A stretch of 64,000 nt of DNA. It comes from Pseudomonas sp. PICF141 (GTDB taxonomy: Bacteria > Pseudomonadota > Gammaproteobacteria > Pseudomonadales > Pseudomonadaceae). A program made the position numbers and the translations under genes. The notes below the pieces were generated by a model. The model did not search any database. It was given only the letters and a program-made list of their open reading frames with translations, and was not told where the DNA came from. Below, in pieces: positions 25,761 to 33,680 of this stretch. Numbering within the stretch: position 1 is the first letter of the stretch; every line of letters begins with the position of its first letter. The stretch covers positions 1-64,000 of the forward strand of contig NZ_MUNM01000065.1 in NCBI RefSeq assembly GCF_002286815.1, given 5' to 3'.

Positions 25761-26860
25761 GGCTGGACTCCTGTCGCCAGGGGCTGGTCGGTATCTTCGA
25801 CAATCTCCACGCGCACGCCCGGATGCAGTAACTGGCCGCCCGCGGTGATGACTTTTTCGCCCCCATCAAGGCCAGCGCTGACAATGACTTTGCCGGTCAG
25901 GTAACGGCCAACGGTGACGGTGTGCAATTGCGCCTTGCCCTCGGCGTCCACCAGCCACACGGCCGGATCGCTGACATTTTTGGTCAGGGCCGACCAAGGC
26001 AGTTCTACCGCGGTTTTACCGACGGGTTTGGCAGTGGCGCTCACCACCGAGCCCAGTTGCATGCCCTCGGGAAGACTGTCGAGGCTGACTTTGACTTGCA
26101 CCGTGCCGGTTTGCGCGGACACGGTTGGCGTGACTTCCCGCACGGTGCCCGTGGTCTTGATTTTCGGGTTGTCGAGCAGGCTGACCACAATCGATCTATC
26201 CGACGGCGGCTCACTCAGCAGTGACTCATAAACGTTGAAAACCGCGTCACGCTCGCCGTCCCGAGCCAGGCTGAAAATCGGCACCGTGGCTTGTACCACT
26301 TGGCCGACTTCAGCCTGGCGCGCGGTAATCACCCCCGGCGCATCGGCAATCAACGCGGTATAGCTCAGTTGATCACGGGCGTTGGCCAATTGCGCTTGAG
26401 CCGCGCTCAGCGCGCTTTGACTGCTGCGCAAGGCGGCTTGAGCAGCGTCATATTCGCTCTGGCTGGTATAACCCTTTGGCAGGAGTTTCTGTTGGCGGAC
26501 GAAGGCGGCGGCGGTTTGTTTGACCCGGGCCTGTTCGGCAACGACCTGGGCCTGGGCCGAGTCGACACTGATCTGCAGATCTTTCGGGTCAAGTCTGGCC
26601 AGCACTTGTCTGGCCGAAACCCGGTCACCGACATCGACCATACGCTGGATGATCTTGCCGCCAACACGGAACGACAACTCGGTTTGCACGCGCGCCTGGA
26701 CATCGCCGGTGAGTGTCACTGCGGCGGCGTAATCGGTTGGCTTGACCTCTTGCACGAAGACGCGTGGACGGTCTTTCTCGACGGGCTGTTTATCGCCACA
26801 GGCGGTCAGCAAGGCGATGAGGCTCAGGCCGACCATTGATTTCAATCCGGGACACGCCAT
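25757..26860 (-). CDS. triA: RND efflux membrane-fusion protein, TriA-like
   Basis: The first gene of the pump operon, a 367-residue HlyD-family adaptor lipoprotein (LLTAC, Cys21). Domain order is as in TriB: lipoyl-like half motif QVLARLDPKDLQI, coiled-coil hairpin, second lipoyl half and a beta-barrel, ending in a membrane-proximal domain. It is homologous to but clearly different from the second adaptor, so the pair is an old duplication and not a recent one. Short inverted repeats upstream (26876-26891 and 26915-26925) may be operator sites. Confidence 0.85.
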   Translation of the reverse strand: MACPGLKSMVGLSLIALLTACGDKQPVEKDRPRVFVQEVKPTDYAAAVTLTGDVQARVQTELSFRVGGKIIQRMVDVGDRVSARQVLARLDPKDLQISVDSAQAQVVAEQARVKQTAAAFVRQQKLLPKGYTSQSEYDAAQAALRSSQSALSAAQAQLANARDQLSYTALIADAPGVITARQAEVGQVVQATVPIFSLARDGERDAVFNVYESLLSEPPSDRSIVVSLLDNPKIKTTGTVREVTPTVSAQTGTVQVKVSLDSLPEGMQLGSVVSATAKPVGKTAVELPWSALTKNVSDPAVWLVDAEGKAQLHTVTVGRYLTGKVIVSAGLDGGEKVITAGGQLLHPGVRVEIVEDTDQPLATGVQP

Positions 26861-26914
26861 GCAAACTCCTTTGCGTTGTACGAACGTGCAAGTGACGATA
26901 CGACTGTGAGCTTA

Positions 26915-26925
26915 GAACAGTGTTC
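26915..26925. promoter_or_regulatory. Small palindromes upstream of the efflux operon
   Basis: GAACAGTGTTC at 26915-26925 is a perfect 11-base palindrome, and TTGTACGAACGTGCAA at 26876-26891 is an imperfect one. Both lie within 70 bases of the triA start, where a repressor such as a TetR-type protein would bind. No regulator gene is adjacent, so this is only suggestive. Confidence 0.25.
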
Positions 26926-26957
26926 CACGTCTGCACGAGCGATCCTTATACTCCACT

Positions 26958-27061
26958 GATCGTTCCCATGCTCTGCGTGGGAACGCCGCCATGGACGCTC
27001 TGCGTCCACTGTGACGCGGAGCGTCACGGGATGCATTCCCACGCGGAGCGTGGGAACGATC
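26958..27061. repeat. REP-like palindrome, family A
   Basis: A full family A palindrome of 104 bases, with GATCGTTCCCATGCTCTGCG at the left and GGAGCGTGGGAACGATC at the right. It sits between the efflux operon promoter and the ATPase remnant. Confidence 0.9.
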
Positions 27062-27073
27062 AATGAGCAGCTC

Positions 27074-27402
27074 ATGCTCAAAACCCTCGCGGTGGCCAAT
27101 TACCGCTCGATCAATAAATTGGTGATTCCACTTGGCCGTTTGAACTTGATCACCGGCCCCAACGGCAGCGGCAAATCCAATCTACCAGTCTGCATCCGGA
27201 CCTGTTGCCGACGCTGGCGCGCTTGATCATTCGAGCGTCCGGGCAGTGTCAGGTGTGGGTGGTGTCTCATGCGCGACGGTTGATCTTGGCGTTGCAGCAA
27301 GACCCGGAATGCAATTGCATTGTGCTGGAAAAGGATTTCGGCCAGACCGGGATGCTCGGGCAGCGGATGCTGGATGAGCCGGCGTGGTGTTGGCCGGATT
27401 GA
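27074..27402 (+). pseudogene. Remnant of an AAA-type ATPase, internally deleted
   Basis: The first 36 codons encode a RecF/SMC-like N-terminus with a complete Walker A, MLKTLAVANYRSINKLVIPL followed by GPNGSGKSN. At about 27180 the frame changes by one base, and the other frame from 27181 carries the C-terminal hallmark TSLHPDLLPTLARLIIRAS and WVVSHARRL, the D-loop and switch region of the same family. The middle of the gene is missing. It is therefore a decayed gene with a large internal deletion and frameshift, not two small genes. The original role is unknown. Confidence 0.8.
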
Positions 27403-27550
27403 GCAGCGTCTTCTCTGGCTGTTTGTTGCGGCAATGTAAGACGGCTATTTTCCTTTGCGCTGTAGGAAGGATCTTTTTTTCAAGACAGCCCTCCAAGGAT
27501 GCACAGCTTTTGGCCAGACTCAGGGCCGAACCATCACAAGGAAGAGAAAA

Positions 27551-27646
27551 ATGGCTGACATACACGTGCCACAGCAGCTGGATCCGCAAGATATTGTGAA
27601 ATGGCTGGTGGCGTTGCGCAAAGCGCTGAAGGCGCGGGCGGCCTGA
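27551..27646 (+). CDS. Possible 31-residue small protein
   Basis: A short frame with a strong ribosome binding site (AAGGAAGAG, about eight bases before ATG) encodes MADIHVPQQLDPQDIVKWLV and a basic, Ala-rich end. The predicted structure is a short amphipathic helix. It could be a genuine small protein or the tail of a lost gene; I do not recognise it. A family B REP follows immediately. Confidence 0.35.
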   Translation: MADIHVPQQLDPQDIVKWLVALRKALKARAA

Positions 27647-27656
27647 AACTTTAAAG

Positions 27657-27753
27657 CAAAAGATCGCAGCCTCGTTTCACTCGACAGCTCCTACATTGAA
27701 ATGCAGATCCCTGTAGGAGCTGTCGAGTGAAACGAGGCTGCGATCTTTTGATC
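27657..27753. repeat. REP-like palindrome, family B
   Basis: A near-perfect inverted pair: CAAAAGATCGCAGCCTCG through GACAGCTCCTAC, a 20-base loop, then GTAGGAGCTGTCGAGTG through GATCTTTTGATC. Each arm is about 40 bases, among the longest perfect stems in the window. Confidence 0.95.
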
Positions 27754-27827
27754 TTGGCCTAACAAAAAACGCCAACGCTGTAGTAGCCGCCGGCGTTGAA
27801 ACTTTGAAGAGGTTTGACGGCGGTCGA

Positions 27828-28610
27828 TCAGAACGCCGGCAGTACCGCGCCGCTGTATTTCTTGTCGATGAATGCCTTCACTTCCGGGCTGGTCAGGGCT
27901 TTGGCCAGTTTCTGGATGGCGACGTTGTCCTTGTTGTCCGGGCGCGCCACCAGGTAATTCACGTAAGGCGAATCGGCACCTTCGATCACCAGTGCATCTT
28001 TAGCCGGGTTCAGGCCTGCGTCCAGCGCATAGTTGGTGTTGATCATGGCCAGGTCGACCTGATCCAGAACACGCGGCAGCATGGCCGATTCCAGCTCCTT
28101 GAACTTGAACTTGTGCGGGTTCTTGGCGATGTCTTTCGGGGTGGCCACGGCGTTTTTCGGATCTTTCAACTCGATCAGGCCGGCCTTCTGCAACAGGATC
28201 AGGGCACGGCCGCTATTGCTGCCTTCGTTGGGAATGGCGATGGTTGCGCCGTCTTTCAGCTCAGCCAGGCTTTTGACTTTCTTCGAGTAGCCGCCAAACG
28301 GTTCGACGTGTACACCGATCACGGTCACCAGATTAGTGCCTTTGCCTTCGTTGAAGTTTTTCAGGTACGGCAGGGTCTGGAAGTAGTTGGCGTCCAGACG
28401 CTTCTGGTCGACCTGCACGTTTGGTTGAACGTAATCGGTGAAGACTTTGATCTCCAGGTCCACGCCTTCTTTGGCGAGGGTCGGCTTGATCAGTTCAAGA
28501 ATTTCGGCATGTGGAATCGGGGTCGCCGCCACCACCAGTTTCTCGCCAGCCTGGGCCAGGCCCGCAGTCAGGGCAGCCGCCAATGCGGTAAACAACAGAA
28601 CCTTTTTCAT
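27828..28610 (-). CDS. metQ: D-methionine/methionine-binding protein MetQ, unlinked copy
   Basis: A second MetQ-family periplasmic binding protein, 260 residues, closer to typical MetQ than the one at 18209. The signal peptide ends at AQA-GEK near residue 22. Core motifs are FTDYVQPNVQVDQKRLDANYFQTLPYL and IAIPNEGSNSGRALILLQKAG. No ATPase or permease gene is next to it, so it must use another MetNI pair, possibly the one at 19021-20776 or one elsewhere. A spacer with an AT-rich tract and a CGGGA/TCCCG hairpin (28706-28723) lies upstream. Confidence 0.9.
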   Translation of the reverse strand: MKKVLLFTALAAALTAGLAQAGEKLVVAATPIPHAEILELIKPTLAKEGVDLEIKVFTDYVQPNVQVDQKRLDANYFQTLPYLKNFNEGKGTNLVTVIGVHVEPFGGYSKKVKSLAELKDGATIAIPNEGSNSGRALILLQKAGLIELKDPKNAVATPKDIAKNPHKFKFKELESAMLPRVLDQVDLAMINTNYALDAGLNPAKDALVIEGADSPYVNYLVARPDNKDNVAIQKLAKALTSPEVKAFIDKKYSGAVLPAF

Positions 28611-28789
28611 GCAGTGTCCTTATCGAAATTCGCGGCCATCATCGACGACGGCTGATTAGTACGAGTGCCAGTGAAGTGCTATCGCTGGCGTGACGCGGAC
28701 AATACCGGGATTTTTTATTCCCGAACAATATCTTTTATTCACTTTGATATTCCATTTTGTTCATACAGATCTAACTCCCGCAAATCCCT

Positions 28790-28882
28790 GTAGGAGCGGG
28801 CGGTGCGGCGATCCGACTTGCCCACGAAGGCGCCCTCCAGACAGACCGAGTCGCCTGCTTCGCGAGCAAGCTTCGCTCCTAC
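28790..28882. repeat. Degenerate REP pair, family C, at a gene end
   Basis: TGTAGGAGCGGGCGG at the left and CGAAGCTCGCTCCTACA-like sequence (CAAGCTTCGCTCCTACAG) at the right form an imperfect inverted pair. The right edge contains the TAG stop codon of the sigma-54 activator gene, so the repeat defines that protein's C-terminus. Confidence 0.8.
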
Positions 28883-29811
28883 AGAAGCCCGGTGGTTTTG
28901 AGTAGTTGTTTCAAGGCGTCTTTCTCGGCGGCGGAGCCGTTGCCGAGTATCTGTTTGAGTTGCTGCTCGATCTGTAGCAGCGAAACGGGTGCCTCGGGCA
29001 AATTCAAATGCTGCGGCAAAATCTCCTCACCGGTACTCACCAACAACGCAAAGTGAATGACGTTCTCCAGCTCCCGGGTATTGCCCGGCCAGCTGTGCTG
29101 TTCGAGCAGACGCTGCGCAGTGTCGCTGATCAATGGCACCGGCAGAGCGAGGCGTTGGCTGTAGATGCCGAGGAAGTATTCGGCCAGCGACAAAATATCA
29201 CCCACCCGTTCGCGCAAGGCCGGCAGTTCGAGCAGGCCTTCACTGAGGTAGTGATAAAGGCGCTCATGGAACTTTCCGGCAGCCACCGCTTGAGCCAGAT
29301 CGATACTGGTGGCAGCCACCAGACGTACGTCCACCGGGCTTGGCTGCTGAGCACCAACGCGGGTGACTTCGTGGTTTTCCAGGGCTGCCAGTAATTTGAT
29401 CTGAATGGGTAACGGCAAGTCGCCGATCTCGTCCAGATAGAGCGTGCCGCCATTGGCCGAACCGAACCAGCCAGCGCGACTGCTGGCCGAACCGCTGTAA
29501 CTGCCGGCGGCATAGCCGAACAGTTCAGCGTCGGCGTAAGTCGGGCTGATCGCCCCGCAATTGACTGAAACGAACAATCCACCCCGGTCACTGGCGCGAT
29601 GGATGTGCCGCGCCAGCAGTTCTTTACCGCTGCCGCTTTCACCGCGAATCAACACCGAGATCGAGCGTGGCGCCAATTGTTCCAGCTCCTGGCGCAACTG
29701 TCGGGAACGCGGATCGACAAATACCAACGCTTTGGCGCGAATGCTCAGCGGGCTTTTTTCCGCGTCAGGAAAGGTCAGCAGTGGCTGACCGAAGGTTTCA
29801 TGCAGGCTCAT
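28879..29811 (-). CDS. SfnR-like sigma-54 activator, atypical
   Basis: An AAA+ enhancer-binding protein of 310 residues with no N-terminal receiver domain, most like SfnR, the activator of dimethyl-sulfone use. Walker A is GESGSGKE (57-64) and Walker B GGTLYLDEIGDLP (121-133); the arginine-finger region LPALRERVGDIL is present. Two features are odd. The sigma-54 contact loop GAFTGA reads GSYSGS (103-108). The protein also ends at LLKTTGLL without a recognisable Fis-type helix-turn-helix, its stop lying within a REP. The ATG at 29811 fits the family. It could be an active variant, an antagonist or a decaying gene. Confidence 0.75.
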   Translation of the reverse strand: MSLHETFGQPLLTFPDAEKSPLSIRAKALVFVDPRSRQLRQELEQLAPRSISVLIRGESGSGKELLARHIHRASDRGGLFVSVNCGAISPTYADAELFGYAAGSYSGSASSRAGWFGSANGGTLYLDEIGDLPLPIQIKLLAALENHEVTRVGAQQPSPVDVRLVAATSIDLAQAVAAGKFHERLYHYLSEGLLELPALRERVGDILSLAEYFLGIYSQRLALPVPLISDTAQRLLEQHSWPGNTRELENVIHFALLVSTGEEILPQHLNLPEAPVSLLQIEQQLKQILGNGSAAEKDALKQLLKTTGLL

Positions 29812-29871
29812 GGCAGACTCCCGCCCCAAAACCGCTGGGAGGCGGGGGCGTTTTTTAGAAGAATAAAGGGT

Positions 29872-30453
29872 TCAAGCGCGACGCAGGGCGTGCTGTTCCA
29901 TGCGGTTTTGCAGACGATAGAGGTACGCAAAACCTTGCTCCCAGCGCTGGTGACCGGACTTCACGTTGATGTGCCCAGCCCCCGATAAAATCCCCACCTC
30001 GGCCCCCCAATTGCAGGCCAGCTCCATCGCCCGGGGCGCACTCACGGCGCTGTCGTTATCGGAGCTGACAACCTGACTGGGGAACGGCAACAACGTTGTC
30101 GGAATCGGCGCAAAATTACGCAAGGCCGGCGCGCAGGCCGGGCGCTCGACGTCCGCTGGCGCAACCAGCAAAGCACCACGCACCTGGCGCAGAGAATTCA
30201 GTGGCGCCGTGGCCGCCCAATGGGCGACGGTGATGCAGCCCAGGCTGTGGGCAATCAGAATCACTGGCGTGCTGTCGGCGGCAATCGTCTCGGCCAGTGC
30301 CGCGACCCAGTCTTCGCGACGAGGCGTCAGCCAGTCGGCCTGCTCCACCCGTGCACTGTTGGGCAGGCTGTTCTGCCAATGGGTTTGCCAATGATCTTCT
30401 GGCGATCCTTGCCAGCCCGGCACAATCAGGTAGCGAATTGATTCGTTGCGCAT
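29872..30453 (-). CDS. RBBP9/YdeN-family alpha/beta hydrolase
   Basis: A small serine hydrolase of 193 residues. The family start YLIVPGWQGSPEDHWQTHW, the nucleophile elbow AHSLGC and the C-terminal catalytic His in GAGHINVKSGH are all present. The ATG at 30453 follows CAGGAGAG. It lies upstream of the sigma-54 activator in the same direction, 60 bases apart, and its own upstream region carries a TATTC-N6-GAATA palindrome. Substrate unknown; in this context an ester or thioester from organosulfur breakdown is conceivable but unproven. Confidence 0.85.
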   Translation of the reverse strand: MRNESIRYLIVPGWQGSPEDHWQTHWQNSLPNSARVEQADWLTPRREDWVAALAETIAADSTPVILIAHSLGCITVAHWAATAPLNSLRQVRGALLVAPADVERPACAPALRNFAPIPTTLLPFPSQVVSSDNDSAVSAPRAMELACNWGAEVGILSGAGHINVKSGHQRWEQGFAYLYRLQNRMEQHALRRA

Positions 30454-30509
30454 GGGGAAACTCTCCTGCCGCGTGTCTGTTCGTGACCGAGTATAGGGAG
30501 GAGAGTTAT

Positions 30510-30525
30510 ATTCGTTAAGGAATAA
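30510..30525. promoter_or_regulatory. Palindrome upstream of the hydrolase/sigma-54 operon
   Basis: TATTCGTTAAGGAATA is an inverted repeat (TATTC-N6-GAATA, with a TTAA core) about 57 bases before the hydrolase start, in AT-rich promoter-like sequence. The position suits an activator or repressor site. A link to the sulfur regulator CysB is a guess from context. Confidence 0.4.
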
Positions 30526-30564
30526 GAAGCTATTTATTAAGACCAATATAGAATATTGAGGAAT

Positions 30565-30689
30565 GTAGGAGCGAGCCTCTGTGGCGAGGGGGCTTGCCCC
30601 CGTTAGACTCCGTAGCAGTCGTAAACTGATCTAAGGGGCGCTTCGCACCCCAACGGGGGCAAGCCCCCTCGCCACAGAGCTTCCACAGG
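30565..30689. repeat. REP-like inverted pair, family C
   Basis: TGTGGCGAGGGGGCTTGCCC at the left and GGGCAAGCCCCCTCGCCACA-type sequence at the right, with an inner GGGGCG/CGCCCC hairpin. Confidence 0.9.
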
Positions 30690-30929
30690 GTTGGCCTTGG
30701 AATAAAAAAGGGACCGCACCCTGCCAAGGAGACGGCCCCGGAAACTCGAATGCGGTTAGCGCTGATCAACAGGCTGCGACTCAATAATTGGCTGAATCGG
30801 CTATCCGATAAAGGAATATTTAATTCACTTTATAGGCCGAAAATGCATATGCGAATCGCTGCTTGGGTCACACCGTATCGTTCCTTTGGGTCAAATTGAT
30901 GACCAGCATTTGAGTTTCCGGTTACATCA

Positions 30930-32003
30930 TCAAACCTGAGCGACAGGCACCTTCTGCGTCTCGGGGGTTTCCTTGCGCACAAAGCGGTTCGCCCGCCCGA
31001 ATGTGCCGAAATCATTGAACCGCACGCCCATCTCGCGCATCACCTTATGCGCCACGGGCACGGTCATCTGCCGAATGTAAAACGGCTCCTTCACCACAAA
31101 ATGATGGATCCCGTGGCTGCTGCCGAAGTTGAAGCAAAATGCTTGTAACGGCCACATCCACCAAGGGTTCAATACTTGTGTCTGCTGGATCACATTGCCG
31201 GGTTCCACGTCACCGTAGTAATGCATGTTCGAGCTGACAAAATGCAGGCAGAACGTGCGCAATACGTTCGGACCGATAATCACCACGACCGCGATGTCGA
31301 TCACCTGCATCACCGCCAAAATAGTCGCTGACCATTCGACGGGCGCCCCCAGCAGATGGGCAATGCCGTTGGCGGCGTGAAAACCGAGAAACACGTACCA
31401 CGCCCCCCAATGCACCAGCGCCAGCGGTGCGTAAACCTTCAGAAAACGTTTGAGGATGCTGAACTTGTGCGCTCGGGTCTTGGCCCGCAGCAGGCGGATG
31501 AACGCCGACATCACGTTGTCGCCGACCATCAACAGCCGCGCGATTCCCCACGGCTCACCGTTGGTGATCGCCCGCTCTTCCATGTCGGCTTCGGTGCCGG
31601 ACACTTTGTGATGGTTGAGGTGCAAATGACGGCGAATCCAGGGATTGATGGTGCTCGGTCGCGCCAGCCATACCAGGCCCATCATCAGATTGTGCGGCAC
31701 CCGCTGTTTGCGGAAATACATGCTGTGGATCAGGTCATGCTCCAGCTCGTGGGTCAGCGAGGCGAAAAATGCATTGAGCAACAGGCACACCCACCAGGCC
31801 ATGTACCCGGTGATGTAAAGCGCTGCGCAACCGATCATGCCGGCCAACGCGAAGGCCAGAATGCCCGCGCCCAAGGCGTCCTGATGGTTAAGAATCGGGT
31901 AGCGCTGACGCAGTTCGACGCCTTTGGCCAATACTACCTGGCGAATATGCGCTGATCGCTGTGCTGCATTCAGTCGCTGGTGACTTGCACAACTACCGTC
32001 CAT
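30930..32003 (-). CDS. Membrane fatty acid desaturase
   Basis: A di-iron membrane desaturase or hydroxylase, 357 residues. Three histidine clusters are visible: HELEHDLIH (residues 85-93), HLHLNHH (126-132) and SHGIHH in the C-terminal third, with hydrophobic segments between. AGGATG lies before the ATG. It is divergently transcribed from an AraC-type regulator 100 bases away, which probably controls it. It differs from the DesA-type enzyme at 41653 in its His boxes. The substrate could be a fatty acyl chain, but other di-iron hydroxylation reactions are possible. Confidence 0.8.
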   Translation of the reverse strand: MDGSCASHQRLNAAQRSAHIRQVVLAKGVELRQRYPILNHQDALGAGILAFALAGMIGCAALYITGYMAWWVCLLLNAFFASLTHELEHDLIHSMYFRKQRVPHNLMMGLVWLARPSTINPWIRRHLHLNHHKVSGTEADMEERAITNGEPWGIARLLMVGDNVMSAFIRLLRAKTRAHKFSILKRFLKVYAPLALVHWGAWYVFLGFHAANGIAHLLGAPVEWSATILAVMQVIDIAVVVIIGPNVLRTFCLHFVSSNMHYYGDVEPGNVIQQTQVLNPWWMWPLQAFCFNFGSSHGIHHFVVKEPFYIRQMTVPVAHKVMREMGVRFNDFGTFGRANRFVRKETPETQKVPVAQV

Positions 32004-32103
32004 GCTTTCATCCTCTGGTTATTGATGTTCGCATCCTGCCTTGCGATGCTGTACAGAGCGGTAGCCGTGAACGCCAACCTGTTGACCGGACGCGCCATTC
32101 AAC

Positions 32104-33108
32104 ATGACTGAACCGACTTCCCTCGCCAGCTGGACCCGTGCCCTGCGCAAGCAGCTCGAAGCGCTGGGGCTCGACAGCACAACCCTGTGCCAGCAGGCGG
32201 GGCTTGACCCGCACTTGATGGACGACCCGAACGCCCGTTACCCGTTGTCCGCCACCACGCGCCTGTGGCAAATCGCGGTGCAGGTCAGCGGCGATCCGGC
32301 GATTGGCTTGCGCGTATCGCGTTTTGTCAGCCCCACCACCTTTCATGCGCTGGGTTATGCGCTGGTGGCCAGTGGCAGCCTGCGGGAAGTCTTCGAACGC
32401 ATCGTGCGTTATCACCAAGTGGTCAGCAACGCACTGGATCTGGAACTGATCCGCGCCGAAGATCGTTACTACTTCCGCCTGAAAATCCCCCCAGGCAACC
32501 CCGCGCCAGCCTTCGAGGCCATCGACGCCTTCGCGGCGATTTACGTGCGTACCTGCCGCAATCGCCTGGGCCGTGACTACGCCCCGCTGGCGGTTTACCT
32601 GCGCCGTCCGGAACCGGCCGACCCGCATCAATGGCACAAAGTGTTCCGCTCGCCGGTGTATTTCAACGCTGATGAAGACCGACTGGAGTTCGCCCTGGTG
32701 GATTTCGACAGTCACCTGGACGACGCCAACGCGGAGCTGGCCGAGCACAACGAAACCGTGCTCAAACGCACCCTGGCGCAACTCAAACCCCTGACCTGGG
32801 AACGCAAGGTTCGCGACGCCATTGAAGAGCAATTACCCGAAGGCGAACCATCGGCCGATCGCATCGCCCAGGCGCTGCACTTGAGTCTGCGCAGCCTGCA
32901 ACGGCACCTGGCGGATGAAGGTTGTCGGTTCGATACGCTGCTCAATGAAAGCCGGGAGAACCTGGCGCTGCTGCACCTGCGCGATCCACTGTGTTCGTTA
33001 GGCGAAATCAGTTATCTGCTGGGGTTCGCCGATACCAGCAGCTTCAGCCGCGCATTCAAACGCTGGACCGGGATGACGCCGGGGCAGTTTCGGGATGGGT
33101 TGCAGTGA
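32104..33108 (+). CDS. AraC-family transcriptional regulator
   Basis: A DNA-binding regulator of 334 residues. The N-terminal part (about 1-190) is the arabinose-binding-like domain of the OruR/ArgR-like AraC group, including PTTFHALGYALVASGSLREVF. The C-terminal AraC domain (about 235-334) has a first HTH near LHLSLRSLQRHLADEG and the second at ISYLLGFADTSSFSRAFKRWTG, the family signature. Divergence from the desaturase gene suggests it regulates that gene, probably in response to a lipid-related effector. Confidence 0.85.
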   Translation: MTEPTSLASWTRALRKQLEALGLDSTTLCQQAGLDPHLMDDPNARYPLSATTRLWQIAVQVSGDPAIGLRVSRFVSPTTFHALGYALVASGSLREVFERIVRYHQVVSNALDLELIRAEDRYYFRLKIPPGNPAPAFEAIDAFAAIYVRTCRNRLGRDYAPLAVYLRRPEPADPHQWHKVFRSPVYFNADEDRLEFALVDFDSHLDDANAELAEHNETVLKRTLAQLKPLTWERKVRDAIEEQLPEGEPSADRIAQALHLSLRSLQRHLADEGCRFDTLLNESRENLALLHLRDPLCSLGEISYLLGFADTSSFSRAFKRWTGMTPGQFRDGLQ

Positions 33109-33135
33109 CAGATTCGAAAGGTGCTTCGAGTTTCT

Positions 33136-33222
33136 CTTGGCGGGCAAGCCTCGCTCCTACGGGATTTATGTCGTTCTGACGGTCACAGATCCCCTGTAGG
33201 AGCGAGGCTTGCCCGCGAAAGC
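33136..33222. repeat. REP-like inverted pair, family C
   Basis: GCGGGCAAGCCTCGCTCCTA at the left and TAGGAGCGAGGCTTGCCCGC at the right, complementary over about 20 bases with a 45-base loop. It separates the AraC gene from the convergent response regulator. Confidence 0.9.
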
Positions 33223-33245
33223 GTCATTCAATTCAGCGCATGCCA

Positions 33246-33605
33246 TCAACGTTTACGCCGCAATACCTTGCGCACCCGCTTCACCAGCTCACTGACGGCA
33301 AACGGCTTGAGCAGGTAATCATCTTCATGCAATTCCAACCCGCGCAGCCGGTCTTCGATGCCGTCCTTGGTGGTGAGGAGCAGCACCGGCGTGTCGCCGA
33401 GCTTGCGGATCTGCTGCAGCAATTGCCAGCCGTTGAGCCCCGGCAGCATCACGTCGAGGATGATCAGTTCGTATTCACCGGACTCGATAAAGCGCCGGCC
33501 GTCCATGCCATTGAGCGCCACATCCACCGCGTAACTCGCTTCGCTCATGCCTTTGGCCAGGAGGCTGGCGGTCTCGGGTTCGTCTTCCACTAGCAACACA
33601 CGCAT
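33246..33605 (-). CDS. Receiver-only response regulator
   Basis: A 119-residue protein that is a single CheY-like receiver domain. The phospho-acceptor Asp51 (LIILDVMLPG), the acidic pair Glu7/Asp8 (MRVLLVEDE), Thr78/79 and Lys100 (LLKPF) are present, so phosphorylation should work. The sequence is closest to the receivers of OmpR/CopR-type regulators, which normally continue into a winged-helix DNA-binding domain. Here it stops at VLRRKR, and downstream sequence is a REP. It is either a stand-alone receiver or a truncated regulator. No sensor kinase gene is adjacent. Confidence 0.75.
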   Translation of the reverse strand: MRVLLVEDEPETASLLAKGMSEASYAVDVALNGMDGRRFIESGEYELIILDVMLPGLNGWQLLQQIRKLGDTPVLLLTTKDGIEDRLRGLELHEDDYLLKPFAVSELVKRVRKVLRRKR

Positions 33606-33680
33606 GGCACACCTCGATTGTCGTCGTCACAGGCTAGGCGCGTTCGCGGATAAAGCCCATCAATAACATGGCGATCTTTT

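Larger units (their letters stand above)
30454..30929. other. Intergenic region with palindrome and REP pair
   Basis: About 475 bases between the hydrolase start and the desaturase stop. It contains the TATTC-N6-GAATA palindrome, a REP pair (30565-30689) and an otherwise featureless 240-base stretch. I see no gene or RNA there. Confidence 0.5.

Noticed and set aside
29820..29870. Possible intrinsic terminator between the hydrolase and the sigma-54 activator
   Set aside because: The CGCCCC...GGGGCG stem has its T run on the plus strand, but both genes run on the minus strand, where the run precedes the hairpin.
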